Shown: in pieces, positions 16,644 through 24,725 of the stretch | How positions within the stretch are numbered: the first letter of the stretch is position 1 | Layout: each line of letters begins with the position of its first letter | Virus record (IMG/VR): IMGVR_UViG_3300032242_000550 | Location: 1-64,000 of that record | DNA from: a virus | DNA length: 64,000 bases | Strand: one strand, 5' to 3' | Notes under the pieces: generated by a model | The model's database searches: none | What the model saw: only the letters and a program-made list of their open reading frames with translations | Told to the model about the DNA's origin: nothing | Position numbers and translations under genes: made by a program

Positions 16644-17586
16644 AATACTTTTGAAAGCCTTCTTCTACATCAACTTTAGGATCATATCCAAAGTCTTTTC
16701 TTGCCGCATCAATGTTCAATGCACCACGACTTGGGAAGTCAGCGTCTTTATCACGTACATTAATTGACCCTTTACCTGCACATTTTACTGCTAGATTAGC
16801 AGCCTCTAGTAACGTTCTGCTATGGCTCTTTGTGATATTATAAGTCTTGTTCTCGGTGTTATTACTCAATGCGGCGGCAACTATACCATCTGCGGCATCT
16901 TCTACATATGTAAAGTCTAATGTTTCATTGGCACCATTAACATTCAATACACCACCACGCATTGCAGTAAGCATAAATTTAGCAATAACACGATCCTCAA
17001 CATCTAATTCACCATATACAGCACTTGGGCGAATGATAGTATGAACAAGATTAGTTCTGCGTGTGTAATCTTTTACCAAATCTTCACCGGCAAGTTTCAA
17101 TATACCATACTGACCTTGTGGTTTACAATCATAATCTTCTTTTACATCATCAGTAAAATCACCATATACCATTGAGCTACTGATATAGATGAATTTACGT
17201 ACCTCATACTTATCACTAGCTTCTAGCAAGTTGAGTAACCCTTCACTCATAACACGACTTCCCCATGCTGGATTTGCATTGACTACCTTTTGTCTTGGGA
17301 AGCTAGCCATATGTATTACAATCTCTGGTTCTTCAATTCTAAAAATTTCATCTACATCTTCTGCATTGCAAATATCTTTAGTATAGATAAAACTTAGTGT
17401 GTTGAGGAACTTATCGTTGATTACCTTCTTCTCACGCTCAGCCATCAAGTAGTCAATTTCATCTTGTGGGATGATGCCATAGTTTGTTTTAGTATCCATA
17501 ATGGATACATGATGACCTAAATCTTGTAATCGTACAACTACATTGTGTCCAATAAGTCCTAATCCGCCTGTTACTAGTATATTCAT
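16597..17586 (-). CDS. NAD-dependent nucleotide-sugar epimerase/dehydratase (extended SDR)
   Basis: 329 residues from the ATG at 17586. I prefer this start to one 18 nt upstream because it overlaps the previous stop as ATGA and begins exactly at the Rossmann strand MNILVTGGLGLIGHNVV. The catalytic set is an SSS stretch about 20 residues before a YxxxK motif (YGILK, Y160/K164). The family acts on NDP-sugars (epimerase, dehydratase or related). It sits between a small unknown gene and the aminotransferase, forming an NDP-amino-sugar pathway segment. Confidence 0.9.
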   Translation of the reverse strand: MNILVTGGLGLIGHNVVVRLQDLGHHVSIMDTKTNYGIIPQDEIDYLMAEREKKVINDKFLNTLSFIYTKDICNAEDVDEIFRIEEPEIVIHMASFPRQKVVNANPAWGSRVMSEGLLNLLEASDKYEVRKFIYISSSMVYGDFTDDVKEDYDCKPQGQYGILKLAGEDLVKDYTRRTNLVHTIIRPSAVYGELDVEDRVIAKFMLTAMRGGVLNVNGANETLDFTYVEDAADGIVAAALSNNTENKTYNITKSHSRTLLEAANLAVKCAGKGSINVRDKDADFPSRGALNIDAARKDFGYDPKVDVEEGFQKYYEWLSNSSFWSSKTV

Positions 17587-17915
17587 TCGTATTTCAACTT
17601 CCAATATGTTAATTGTTTATGTGTTAGATATGCTCTAATTTGATATGTTTGCCCATATGTAGTATAATCTACATTACGATGCCAACTGGGTGCTGGTACA
17701 GAGTTTTCCATGATCCATTTACCGGCTTCAGTTTGTTGCCACTCATATATAGGTTGTGCTACAAACAAATCAGGATCTTCAACATCACCCATTCTTATAG
17801 TATGAACTACATGAGTAATAGTTACCATTTCTTCCCCAGTATCAGACAGTTGTATCTGATATTTAGGTCTAGTAAATTCGTCTTTAGACGGCCATGTTGG
17901 CTTTAATTGGGCCAT
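17583..17915 (-). CDS. Conserved-looking small protein of unknown function
   Basis: 110 residues, soluble, rich in aromatic residues (YEWQQTEAGKWIMEN, PAPSWHRNVDYTTYGQ). No family recognised. It overlaps thyA by 32 nt at its 5' end and the epimerase by 4 nt at its 3' end. Its C-terminus TYWKLKYE resembles the end of the 108-residue protein at 44.8 kb (KWKLVTYEL), which may be chance. Confidence 0.7.
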   Translation of the reverse strand: MAQLKPTWPSKDEFTRPKYQIQLSDTGEEMVTITHVVHTIRMGDVEDPDLFVAQPIYEWQQTEAGKWIMENSVPAPSWHRNVDYTTYGQTYQIRAYLTHKQLTYWKLKYE

Positions 17916-18783
17916 GACTTTGATAATCCTCTAAATGTATGTCTTCCATTGTCATATCAAAGATGTTAGTCTTTTCTAGATTTAACATCAATGTGGGCAA
18001 TGGATATGGTTCACGACCTAATTGTTCTTTAACTTGTTCAATATGGTCTTTATAGATATGTGTATCACCTGTACTAATAACTAGTTCACCTACTTTTAGT
18101 CCAGTATGATGTGCCAATAGATGTGTAAGTAGTGCATAGCTAGCAATGTTAAAAGGTAAGCCCAGAAAAACATCAACGCTACGCTGATACATATGGCAAG
18201 ATAATTCACGATTTTTGTTAACATAGTATTGACTCATAACGTGACAAGGGGGCAATGCCATTTCGTCTAACTCGCTCACGTTCCAGGCACTGAGAATGTG
18301 CCTACGCCCATTAGGATCTTCAGTTAATCCTTTAATGAGATTTGCCAATTGGTCAACTTCCGTGCGGTCAACGGCGAGGCGTGTACCACCTTTGTGCGCC
18401 GGACCCATGTCTTTTTCAACACGGTCTTTGTTCCAATGACGCCATTGTACTCCATATACACGTCCGAGATCACCTTCGTATTTTGCTTTTGGTTTCCAAT
18501 ACGGTGCAAGTGCGTTTGGCGTCCAGATAGTAACCTTTCCTTCACTACTACCGTGGGTAAGTTCTGCCAATCTACGCTCATCACTAGATCCCTCAATAAA
18601 CCAAAGTAGTTCACCGACACAAGCACGCCAAGCAAGTTTTTTAGTTGTGACTGCGGGAAAGCCTCTACGCAAATCAAAGCGAATATGACGTCCAAACACA
18701 CTATAGGTACCCACACCAGTTCTGTCATCTTTAAGTTCTCCGTTGTCTAATATATCACGTAATAGTTCTAAATATTGTTTCAT
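17884..18783 (-). CDS. thyA: Thymidylate synthase
   Basis: 299 residues, ThyA family. Converts dUMP to dTMP using methylene-tetrahydrofolate to supply phage DNA synthesis. Visible: KDDRTGVGTYSVFG (N-terminal phosphate-binding region, R21), FPAVTTKKL, ELLWFIEGSSD, GRVYGVQWRHW, PNGRRHILSAWN and the catalytic cysteine in LPPCH (C180). All are in order and intact. The upstream gap holds the terminator of the previous operon, and I see no strong promoter. Confidence 0.97.
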   Translation of the reverse strand: MKQYLELLRDILDNGELKDDRTGVGTYSVFGRHIRFDLRRGFPAVTTKKLAWRACVGELLWFIEGSSDERRLAELTHGSSEGKVTIWTPNALAPYWKPKAKYEGDLGRVYGVQWRHWNKDRVEKDMGPAHKGGTRLAVDRTEVDQLANLIKGLTEDPNGRRHILSAWNVSELDEMALPPCHVMSQYYVNKNRELSCHMYQRSVDVFLGLPFNIASYALLTHLLAHHTGLKVGELVISTGDTHIYKDHIEQVKEQLGREPYPLPTLMLNLEKTNIFDMTMEDIHLEDYQSHGPIKANMAV

Positions 18784-18807
18784 AATTCATTGTATCATAT
18801 AAAAAGA

Positions 18808-18833
18808 AAAGCCCCGACAATTCAGGGCTTTTT
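18808..18833 (-). terminator. Rho-independent terminator
   Basis: AAAAGCCCTGAATTGTCGGGGCTTTT hairpin (GCCC/GGGC stem) followed by CTTTTT on the minus strand, just after the 98-residue gene. Confidence 0.8.
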
Positions 18834-18835
18834 GA

Positions 18836-19132
18836 TTAAAGTTTGCCTAGTAGTCGGTCAGTTTCGGGTTGAACAGTTTCAGCTATACTTTGTACATTAA
18901 GAACAAATTCTACACTAACTATCAAATCTTCTAGTTCATGTAGTTTTCTACTTACAGCATCCTCTACTTGATCTGGATCTAAACCTTGTTGAAGCAACTT
19001 TTGAATATTAATCGTTTGTTGTTTCTTACCTGTTAGTTTAATAACTAGTTTCTTAATAAACTCTACAGGTATTTTGTTCTTCTCAATATCTTCAAGGATA
19101 TGTTCCCATTTATCAATAAAATCAGGCGACAT
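18836..19132 (-). CDS. Small helical protein of unknown function
   Basis: 98 residues, mostly helical and charged, with KLTGKKQQTINIQKLLQQGL in the middle and VQPETDRLLGKL at the end. It looks like a protein common in T4-like cyanophages, but I know no function. It overlaps the 237-residue gene upstream by 11 nt and ends at a terminator. Confidence 0.72.
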   Translation of the reverse strand: MSPDFIDKWEHILEDIEKNKIPVEFIKKLVIKLTGKKQQTINIQKLLQQGLDPDQVEDAVSRKLHELEDLIVSVEFVLNVQSIAETVQPETDRLLGKL

Positions 19133-19835
19133 TAGTTACTTTTTTTGTATATTTTCTTTTTGCTGGTGCAACAGTTTCTGCAATTACTTCAGCCTTTTTA
19201 GCTTTAGTTGCCTTAGCTGGTTTAGGTGCCAATGAAGGATCTAATTGTTGTGCTTCGGTAGTTAACCGTTGTGCTTCTGCTAACAAACCTTTAGCTTCAC
19301 GTTCCATTTTTTGTGCTTGCTCTAAACGTTGTTTAGCTAATGAAGCATCACCTAATAGGTCATTTGATGAACTAGATACTGGTTGATTACCTTGTGGTCC
19401 ACGCATTCTACGTGCAACATCAACTGGATCTTGTAATCCCATACTCTTATCCATCTCAGCCATACGCTTAACTGCCTCTTCACCTAACTTCATTTCATTA
19501 AGCATCTTGTTAAGTTCATTTAACTTGATACGTGTGTTTGGTGCAGGTGTCATTACAATTTGTTCTGTATTGACTTTCTTAAGTTGACCTTCAGCGTGTA
19601 AAACGTGTAATATTGGTCTACCATCTTGTGTATATGTTCTGTTCAATGCATCAGCTAGATTTTCACTACTTTGTCCAATATCGCTTTCAATACAGCGAAT
19701 TAGTGGATCGTGAATATGTTGATTAATTGTTTCGGTATATGTTACCAAGCACATATGAGGCTCGCCTGGTACTTCTCGGAAAATTACAGCTACTTTTCTG
19801 TCCCCGTGTTTCCCTACGTGTCTTGTAAAACTCAT
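19122..19835 (-). CDS. Protein of unknown function with N-terminal domain and Ala/Lys-rich tail
   Basis: 237 residues. The first about 100 residues form a compact domain (MSFTRHVGKHGDRKVAVIFR, then MCLVTYTETI and LADALNRTYTQDGRPILHVL). A helical section (KLNELNKMLNEMKLGEEAVK) and a disordered basic tail (PKPAKATKAKKAEVIAET) follow. It has a good ribosome site (CAAGGAG). No function assigned. It resembles conserved hypothetical proteins of marine T4-like phages. Confidence 0.75.
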   Translation of the reverse strand: MSFTRHVGKHGDRKVAVIFREVPGEPHMCLVTYTETINQHIHDPLIRCIESDIGQSSENLADALNRTYTQDGRPILHVLHAEGQLKKVNTEQIVMTPAPNTRIKLNELNKMLNEMKLGEEAVKRMAEMDKSMGLQDPVDVARRMRGPQGNQPVSSSSNDLLGDASLAKQRLEQAQKMEREAKGLLAEAQRLTTEAQQLDPSLAPKPAKATKAKKAEVIAETVAPAKRKYTKKVTNVA

Positions 19836-19909
19836 ATTATGTTCTCCTTGTAATATGCTAAAACTATTTAATAAGAAATATATTGACTACAATATTTCTA
19901 TATGCCCAT

Positions 19910-20161
19910 TTATGACCATTTCAATTCATAAAATAATGCTTCTTGTGGATCTTCAAATGCAATACAGCTAGGAGTTAACAACTCAAATAGGTTATTAGAT
20001 ACTGTAGGATGTGTTACACTAAACCTACCACTAAGCTTATCTAATACCCATTGCTTAGATTCAGATGTGCATGGATATGATGTTACAATAAAATGCTTAG
20101 GTGTATAAGGTAATTCTCTCTCACTAAACCATGTGATAGGATCTAACTTATATTCTATCAT
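19910..20161 (-). CDS. Small protein of unknown function
   Basis: 83 residues, soluble, with TYPCTSES-like centre (VTSYPCTSESKQWVLDKL). It overlaps the next upstream gene by 4 nt and is the last gene of a four-gene chain of small unknown ORFs. A 74-nt gap with an imperfect AGAAATAT/ATATTTCT hairpin (19874-19899) follows upstream of the next gene. Confidence 0.65.
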   Translation of the reverse strand: MIEYKLDPITWFSERELPYTPKHFIVTSYPCTSESKQWVLDKLSGRFSVTHPTVSNNLFELLTPSCIAFEDPQEALFYELKWS

Positions 20162-20589
20162 TTAGTTAAATTATCCAACATCTTGTATTTTTCGTAGGCT
20201 TCTACTACTGCAGGCGTACTGTTATCATTTGTGGGTACAACTTGCATCCACAATCCATAACCCAACTTAGCAGGATGGTCATAGTAAAAATAATGTCCGG
20301 TTGTTCTACCTTCACTATCAAATACTCTAGGTTGATGTATCCTACCTGAAAAATACAATTTAGTAGCTAGATTTTTTACTTCATTCAAATCATAATCACC
20401 TAGTCCATATTGCGCAGGATTACGTGCATACGGATTACCTTCTGCGTGATATTGTTCTACTACTTTCATAAAGGAACCGTAGTCAGGACACAATGTACGT
20501 GTTATAATGAACATAACATCATCCTCGGACACTTCACCTGCCATCAAGCTAAGTAAACAACTACCAAGGCTTGTACCAATATACTTCAT
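20158..20589 (-). CDS. Protein of unknown function
   Basis: 143 residues, soluble. Features seen: LGSCLLSLMAGEVSEDDVMF, ARNPAQYGLGDYDLNE and GHYFYYDHPAKLGYGLWMQV. No family recognised. Overlaps both neighbours by 4 nt, so it is translationally coupled. Confidence 0.7.
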   Translation of the reverse strand: MKYIGTSLGSCLLSLMAGEVSEDDVMFIITRTLCPDYGSFMKVVEQYHAEGNPYARNPAQYGLGDYDLNEVKNLATKLYFSGRIHQPRVFDSEGRTTGHYFYYDHPAKLGYGLWMQVVPTNDNSTPAVVEAYEKYKMLDNLTK

Positions 20590-20957
20590 ACGATCAATTT
20601 TCTTTCACTTTTAACATAATCACTATAAACTTTTTTACCATTAGCTCTAATCCATTCTACAATAGGTTGTGGATTGTCATTAAATATTTCTGTAAGTTCT
20701 TTATACTTTAATGTGCTAGTGAATTCATAAATCTCATAGGCACGTTGACTATTAGACCTAGCACGAAGGATAAGCATTTGTAATGGGATACCTGTAGGTC
20801 TTGCCGGGATTTGTTCTTCTTTAAGAATACTAATGACTTTTTGCTTTTCCCATTCGTTGTATCTATCCATATGATAGTCAACATCATGTAGGCTTTCAAG
20901 GCCGTTACAGTCCCACATTGCCAAATAGTGTTTATTTTTCTTTCTTGACGAGGGCAT
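20586..20957 (-). CDS. Small protein of unknown function
   Basis: 123 residues, basic N-terminus (MPSSRKKNKHYLAMWD) and mostly helical. No family recognised. Overlaps the upstream gene by 26 nt and the downstream gene by 4 nt. Confidence 0.68.
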   Translation of the reverse strand: MPSSRKKNKHYLAMWDCNGLESLHDVDYHMDRYNEWEKQKVISILKEEQIPARPTGIPLQMLILRARSNSQRAYEIYEFTSTLKYKELTEIFNDNPQPIVEWIRANGKKVYSDYVKSERKLIV

Positions 20958-21177
20958 ATAATATCTCTGCTTTATTGATTATATCTCTTAATGAAGGTTC
21001 GGTCTCTGCTAATTGAAGAATATTTCTCCACTCATACCATCTAGTGATATAATGTTTATCAGGATCTTCTTTAATCAAAGTACGGTCAGACGATCCACTA
21101 CTACGTGAGTAGACCGTCTTTCCACCATCAGGACTTTCGTAAATAATTATTTCTTCACTAGACTTAATCATTGTCAT
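20932..21177 (-). CDS. Small protein of unknown function
   Basis: 81 residues, charged. IIYESPDGGKTVYSRSSGSS near the N-terminus, then HYITRWYEWRNILQLAETEP. No family recognised. The start overlaps the tiny membrane protein gene upstream by 14 nt. Confidence 0.65.
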   Translation of the reverse strand: MTMIKSSEEIIIYESPDGGKTVYSRSSGSSDRTLIKEDPDKHYITRWYEWRNILQLAETEPSLRDIINKAEILYALVKKEK

Positions 21178-21274
21178 CTTTTATCATTTCTAATAATTTA
21201 TTTAGGATAATAATAAACATCCAAATTAAACATAGTACAACGACTGAAATTACAATTTCATCTAACAAACTCAT
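21164..21274 (-). CDS. 36-residue single-pass membrane protein
   Basis: A short ORF starting at the ATG at 21274. MSLLDEIVISVVVLCLIWMF opens it: a short acidic head, one strongly hydrophobic segment (about 7-24), then a charged tail ending in EMIKDDND. It fills the otherwise empty gap between the VWA protein and the 81-residue gene, starts 6 nt after the VWA stop and overlaps the next gene by 14 nt. Size and layout fit small phage membrane proteins, but function is unknown. Confidence 0.6.
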   Translation of the reverse strand: MSLLDEIVISVVVLCLIWMFIIILNKLLEMIKDDND

Positions 21275-21279
21275 AACAT

Positions 21280-22551
21280 TTACTTTTCATCATAAATCGC
21301 ATATGTACCGAATGGGGGATTGGGATTCTTGTCACCATGAATGATCCATGTTGTATCACAATAGTCTGCATCACCCCAACTACCGTAAGGATATCCATCA
21401 GTAAATACAATCAATCGTTTAGGTACATTACCAACATCTTTCAAGTATGTAAAGATACAATCAAAATCAGTACCTCCACCGCCCATTGGCTCATATTCGT
21501 CAATCAGATCCATGTTCTCACTACTGAAGTCTTTTGGGTTATATGTCTCTGTATCAAAACAGAATACATGGACCTTATAACCATCAAAGCTATCCATCAT
21601 GCCACCAATCTCACCTAGAAATGCTTGTGCTTGCTTGTTACTGATACTACCTGACATATCAATAGCAATTACAACATCAATTTCTTCACCGGGATTCATA
21701 CCGGGCATGATTGCATCCATGTGCCAACCTCTACGTGAGGGACGCATCCAAGAGTAATCTGCACGAATAGCACTTGTCAGATTAGTTTGAATCAGTTCAC
21801 GCCAGGGCATAACTGGGTTAGTATGTTGTTTGATTAGTCTTTCAACACCTAAGGGCAATGAACCTGCTTCTGCACTACTTGCGGCATTGATAATAGCTTG
21901 TTTAACTTCCTGACGTACACGTTCACGTTCTTCAGGACTCATTGAGGGACGCTTACCTTTACCCTCACTATCACCTTCACCGTCTCCCTCACCTTCACCA
22001 TCCATGTGGTCATCAATCATCTGGTCAAGCAAATCTTCAATAGAGATTTTCTGAACATTTTTCATTAAGTCATCATAAATTTCTTCTGCAGGCTTACCAT
22101 CATATTTTGTTTCATATAAGCAAGGTACTGTCTTAATGAACTCACCGACTCTATGACGTTTCAAATCAGCATTGACAGCATAGTCATCAGCAATGTTCCA
22201 GATTTGTGGATCACGATTACCTCTACGACCCATGTGGTCATATACAACGTGCAACACTTCATGCCCAACTAAGAATTCAACTTCTTTAGGTTTCAACATC
22301 ATAATGAAACGACTATTGTAGTAAAACTTTAAGCCATCAGTTGCCGCTGTACTACACCACTCATCTGCATTGATTAATTGCATACGTGTAGCAAGATTGC
22401 CGAAAAAACTATGACGTAGTAATAGACCAATACGTGCGGTAACTAATCGTTCACGTGCTTGGTAGTCAACTTTACTATCTGTAGGTCCTACAAGATTCTC
22501 AAATTTCTTACTACGACTACGTTTTTTGCTGGGATTAAGTACATCACTCAT
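21280..22551 (-). CDS. VWA-domain protein with metallopeptidase-like N-terminal domain
   Basis: 423 residues. N-terminal domain with zinc-type motif HEVLH (H97, E98, H101), as in the putative metallopeptidase family paired with VWA. An acidic linker follows (DHMDGEGEGDGEGDSEG, about 181-197), then a VWA domain with MIDAS motif DMSGS (D298, S300, S302) and GGGGTDF. Together with the MoxR-type ATPase 222 nt upstream this is the classic MoxR/VWA chaperone pair, which remodels or activates target proteins. The phage target is unknown. It has its own near-perfect sigma70 promoter. Confidence 0.9.
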   Translation of the reverse strand: MSDVLNPSKKRSRSKKFENLVGPTDSKVDYQARERLVTARIGLLLRHSFFGNLATRMQLINADEWCSTAATDGLKFYYNSRFIMMLKPKEVEFLVGHEVLHVVYDHMGRRGNRDPQIWNIADDYAVNADLKRHRVGEFIKTVPCLYETKYDGKPAEEIYDDLMKNVQKISIEDLLDQMIDDHMDGEGEGDGEGDSEGKGKRPSMSPEERERVRQEVKQAIINAASSAEAGSLPLGVERLIKQHTNPVMPWRELIQTNLTSAIRADYSWMRPSRRGWHMDAIMPGMNPGEEIDVVIAIDMSGSISNKQAQAFLGEIGGMMDSFDGYKVHVFCFDTETYNPKDFSSENMDLIDEYEPMGGGGTDFDCIFTYLKDVGNVPKRLIVFTDGYPYGSWGDADYCDTTWIIHGDKNPNPPFGTYAIYDEK

Positions 22552-22577
22552 ATTGGTCCTTTGTTGTTTATGTATGT

Positions 22578-22606
22578 ATTATACACAAGTTTAAATTTAT
22601 TGTCAA
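22578..22606 (-). promoter_or_regulatory. Sigma70-type promoter, TTGACA-17-TATAAT
   Basis: Perfect -35 (22601-22606) and -10 (22578-22583) with 17-nt spacing, upstream of the VWA gene. The -35 is embedded in TTTGACAATAAAT, shared with three other promoters nearby. Typical of early phage transcription by host RNA polymerase. Confidence 0.85.
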
Positions 22607-22607
22607 A

Positions 22608-22772
22608 TCACATTGACAATTTGCGATAGCCTTTGTCAAAGTAAATCCTTGCATAGTCTGTGGCTCCTTTAAGATAAAGATCCTCGGCTACTGTTCTGTT
22701 TAGACCACGATCTCGGGCACTTTGACCCTTAGCGTAGAAATACTTTTTGCCTGATAATATCTTTGTTGCCAT
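22608..22772 (-). CDS. Small basic protein between the MoxR and VWA genes
   Basis: 54 residues from the ATG at 22772, preferred over an in-frame ATG 54 nt upstream because it follows an AGGTAA ribosome site and clears the MoxR stop. Basic and aromatic-rich (MATKILSGKKYFYAKGQSAR, then YARIYFDKGYRKLSM). No family recognised. The VWA promoter starts just downstream of its stop. Confidence 0.65.
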   Translation of the reverse strand: MATKILSGKKYFYAKGQSARDRGLNRTVAEDLYLKGATDYARIYFDKGYRKLSM

Positions 22773-22773
22773 T

Positions 22774-23874
22774 TTAGTTACCTGCATCAACAATATATTT
22801 GCCATACTTCTTGTGGAAGTCATCAAAATTCTTCAACTGACTTGGCTCAATCGGCAACTTGTATGTTTTAAGTGCAATCTTTGCGCCCATAACAACCAAT
22901 TCAGTTTCAAAGTTTGCCATGATATAACTAAAGAAGTTATCAGCCATTGTGTGAAACTCTTTCATAGAAACTTTCTTAGTTTCCAATGCATCACGCAATT
23001 CATAGCACATAGAAATAGTCAATGAATACATTGCCGAAATTTCTTTCACAGACAAATCTTTCACTTTACCAGAAAGAATGTCACTTGGCTCAGGCATACG
23101 TCCTGCAATCTTACGGTGTGCCGCAAACTTAACAGCAAGACCTTCACCAACAGCACCACTAATCAAATTGAACAATGTATCAGTATCTGTATCATCTTCA
23201 TCATTCAACAAATCTGATACGAAACACCATGAACGAGGTGTAGCAAACGCACGTGAACTAGATTTACTATCAAATTCGTACAAGTCTTGTTTAGCAAAAC
23301 TCAGATAACCCACAACGTCTTTGTGAATACCTTTGTCAACTGCCCAATTCTGCCATGCAGTAAAATCTGCTCGCATTTCCAAGTGCAAGAAACGATTAGC
23401 TAGGGGCATCGGCATTCTAAATGTAACACCTTTATCACTATCACGATTACCTGCCGCTACAATAACAACGTTATCGGGCAATACATACTTACCAACTCTA
23501 CGATTCAAAATCAATTGATAACCTGCTGCCTGTACTGCAGGGCTTGCACTATTCATTTCATCTAAGAATAACACAACAATCGGGTATTGACTTGCAAGTT
23601 CTTCATCAGGCAAATCAACCGGTGCCGCCCAGTCCATCTTATTAATATCTTTGTTGAAGAATGGGATACCACGAATATCTGTAGGTTCCATTTGTGCCAT
23701 ACGCAAATCAATCATATGACCTTTAAGTTCTTCTGTAACTTCTGCTACAACTTCACTTTTACCGATGCCGGGCGGGCCCCACAAGAATAGTGGACGTTTT
23801 GCTTTGAAAGCTTTGAGAATAGCTTTACGGGCCTGTACTGACGTAATTGTCAGATTGTCTGATACTGATGCCAT
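22774..23874 (-). CDS. MoxR-type AAA+ ATPase
   Basis: 366 residues. Walker A GPPGIGKS (33-40), Walker B VVLFLDEMNSA (D105, E106), sensor 1 VVIVAAGNRDSD (N143), then the MoxR-like helical C-terminal part. In the family the ATPase works with a VWA partner to remodel protein complexes; the partner lies downstream here. T4-like cyanophages carry similar ATPases with no settled role. It is served by two tandem early-type promoters. The assignment to MoxR is firm, the target unknown. Confidence 0.92.
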   Translation of the reverse strand: MASVSDNLTITSVQARKAILKAFKAKRPLFLWGPPGIGKSEVVAEVTEELKGHMIDLRMAQMEPTDIRGIPFFNKDINKMDWAAPVDLPDEELASQYPIVVLFLDEMNSASPAVQAAGYQLILNRRVGKYVLPDNVVIVAAGNRDSDKGVTFRMPMPLANRFLHLEMRADFTAWQNWAVDKGIHKDVVGYLSFAKQDLYEFDSKSSSRAFATPRSWCFVSDLLNDEDDTDTDTLFNLISGAVGEGLAVKFAAHRKIAGRMPEPSDILSGKVKDLSVKEISAMYSLTISMCYELRDALETKKVSMKEFHTMADNFFSYIMANFETELVVMGAKIALKTYKLPIEPSQLKNFDDFHKKYGKYIVDAGN

Positions 23875-23905
23875 TAGTTGCTCCTGTTAAAAATTTGATA
23901 TATGA

Positions 23906-23934
23906 AGTATAGTAGAAAACTGATTTATTGTCAA
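23906..23934 (-). promoter_or_regulatory. Sigma70-type promoter, TTGACA-17-TATACT
   Basis: -35 at 23929-23934 and -10 at 23906-23911, upstream of the MoxR gene. The -35 lies in TTTGACAATAAATCA. An inverted repeat AGAAAACTGA (23913-23922) / TCAGTTTTCT (23983-23992) brackets the region and could be an operator. Confidence 0.8.
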
Positions 23935-24007
23935 ATTTTGTATTGTTGTTTATTTACAACAACTATCAATTTGATTAACTAGTCAGTTTTCTATCTTCAA
24001 TACATGT

Positions 24008-24036
24008 ATTGTATCACCGTTTTGATTTATTGTCAA
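24008..24036 (-). promoter_or_regulatory. Sigma70-type promoter, TTGACA-17-TACAAT
   Basis: -35 at 24031-24036 and -10 at 24008-24013. Second promoter upstream of the MoxR gene, with the same TTTGACAATAAATCA box. It lies directly after the 98-residue gene's stop. Confidence 0.75.
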
Positions 24037-24038
24037 AT

Positions 24039-24335
24039 TTACGCAATACTCTTGTATGCTGTACTAAGCATAGTTTGCAGTAGAGTGCTGGCCCTGCTCA
24101 CATCAAAGTTTTCTTGACGATAGTGCCATTTTTTCTTACGTTCTGCAATTTCTAGTAGGTCCATTAATTGATACTTGTCTTTTAGATCACGTGTACCCAT
24201 AAGCAATTTTTGCATATCTACAATGTCTAAGCTGTACTCTACCCATTTCATTGTGCTATTGATTTTCTTTTTGGGTATCATTAATGGACCTTCAACTGAA
24301 GTTCTGTATTTTGTTACATAGTTTGCTACGTTCAT
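24039..24335 (-). CDS. Small protein of unknown function
   Basis: 98 residues, basic and helical (VTKYRTSVEGPLMIPKKKIN, then LLEIAERKKKWHYRQENFDV). Has its own early-type promoter and an AAGGACC ribosome site. Small genes behind strong early promoters are often host-takeover factors; that is inference. Confidence 0.7.
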   Translation of the reverse strand: MNVANYVTKYRTSVEGPLMIPKKKINSTMKWVEYSLDIVDMQKLLMGTRDLKDKYQLMDLLEIAERKKKWHYRQENFDVSRASTLLQTMLSTAYKSIA

Positions 24336-24362
24336 AATAGGTCCTTAGTTAATTGAAACTCT

Positions 24363-24391
24363 ATTATAGACCCAAAATGATTTATTGTCAA
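24363..24391 (-). promoter_or_regulatory. Sigma70-type promoter, TTGACA-17-TATAAT
   Basis: -35 at 24386-24391 and -10 at 24363-24368, both consensus. Upstream of the 98-residue gene, with the same TTTGACAATAAATCA box. Confidence 0.85.
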
Positions 24392-24392
24392 A

Positions 24393-24647
24393 TTACTTCA
24401 TAAGATTGGCCATCAATAACAATTTTTCTAAGTGATTGATAGCTATATTGATATCGGCTACTTTATCATCAAGCATATTGAACTTGCCCGTTCTGCGTAT
24501 AGCTACCTCAAGTTTGCTTAATTCAGTAACCATTTTGTCAATGTTTTTGTGCATACGAACTAGATCTGGATTATATCCAATGCCATTCATTTGACTATGT
24601 AAGTCAATGCTAACTTGATTCCAATCTATTGCACGTTGTATTTTCAT
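24393..24647 (-). CDS. Small helical protein of unknown function
   Basis: 84 residues from the ATG at 24647 (MKIQRAIDWNQVSIDLHSQM). A longer reading frame from 24698 would begin inside a terminator hairpin and upstream of the promoter -10, so I reject it. The protein is helical, with regular leucine and isoleucine spacing (DKMVTELSKLEVAIRR, DINIAINHLEKLLLMANLMK), suggesting a short coiled coil. Function unknown. Confidence 0.65.
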   Translation of the reverse strand: MKIQRAIDWNQVSIDLHSQMNGIGYNPDLVRMHKNIDKMVTELSKLEVAIRRTGKFNMLDDKVADINIAINHLEKLLLMANLMK

Positions 24648-24653
24648 ATTGTA

Positions 24654-24683
24654 ACTATAACATAGTAATGGATATTTAGTCAA
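24654..24683 (-). promoter_or_regulatory. Probable sigma70-type promoter, TTGACT-18-TATAGT
   Basis: -35 at 24678-24683 and -10 at 24654-24659, just upstream of the 84-residue gene. Weaker match and longer spacer than the neighbouring promoters. It lacks the shared TTTGACAATAAATCA box. Confidence 0.5.
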
Positions 24684-24687
24684 CAAA

Positions 24688-24707
24688 AAAGGCACCATAG
24701 TGCCTTT
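24688..24707 (-). terminator. Rho-independent terminator
   Basis: AAAGGCAC-TATG-GTGCCTTT hairpin followed by TTTTG on the minus strand, after the six-repeat protein gene. Confidence 0.75.
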
Positions 24708-24725
24708 GTTTTTGTGTTTATGTGA

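Noticed and set aside
17587-17604. Longer epimerase start adding MEVEIR
   Set aside because: The ATG at 17586 overlaps the previous stop as ATGA and starts exactly at the Rossmann strand.
18324-18728. Minus-strand 134-residue ORF inside thyA
   Set aside because: It is a different frame of the same strand over an intact, highly conserved thyA.
22773-22826. Upstream start for the 54-residue gene
   Set aside because: It would overlap the MoxR gene by 53 nt, while the ATG at 22772 follows an AGGTAA ribosome site.
24648-24698. Upstream start for the 84-residue gene
   Set aside because: It would begin inside a terminator hairpin and ahead of the promoter -10, with no ribosome site.
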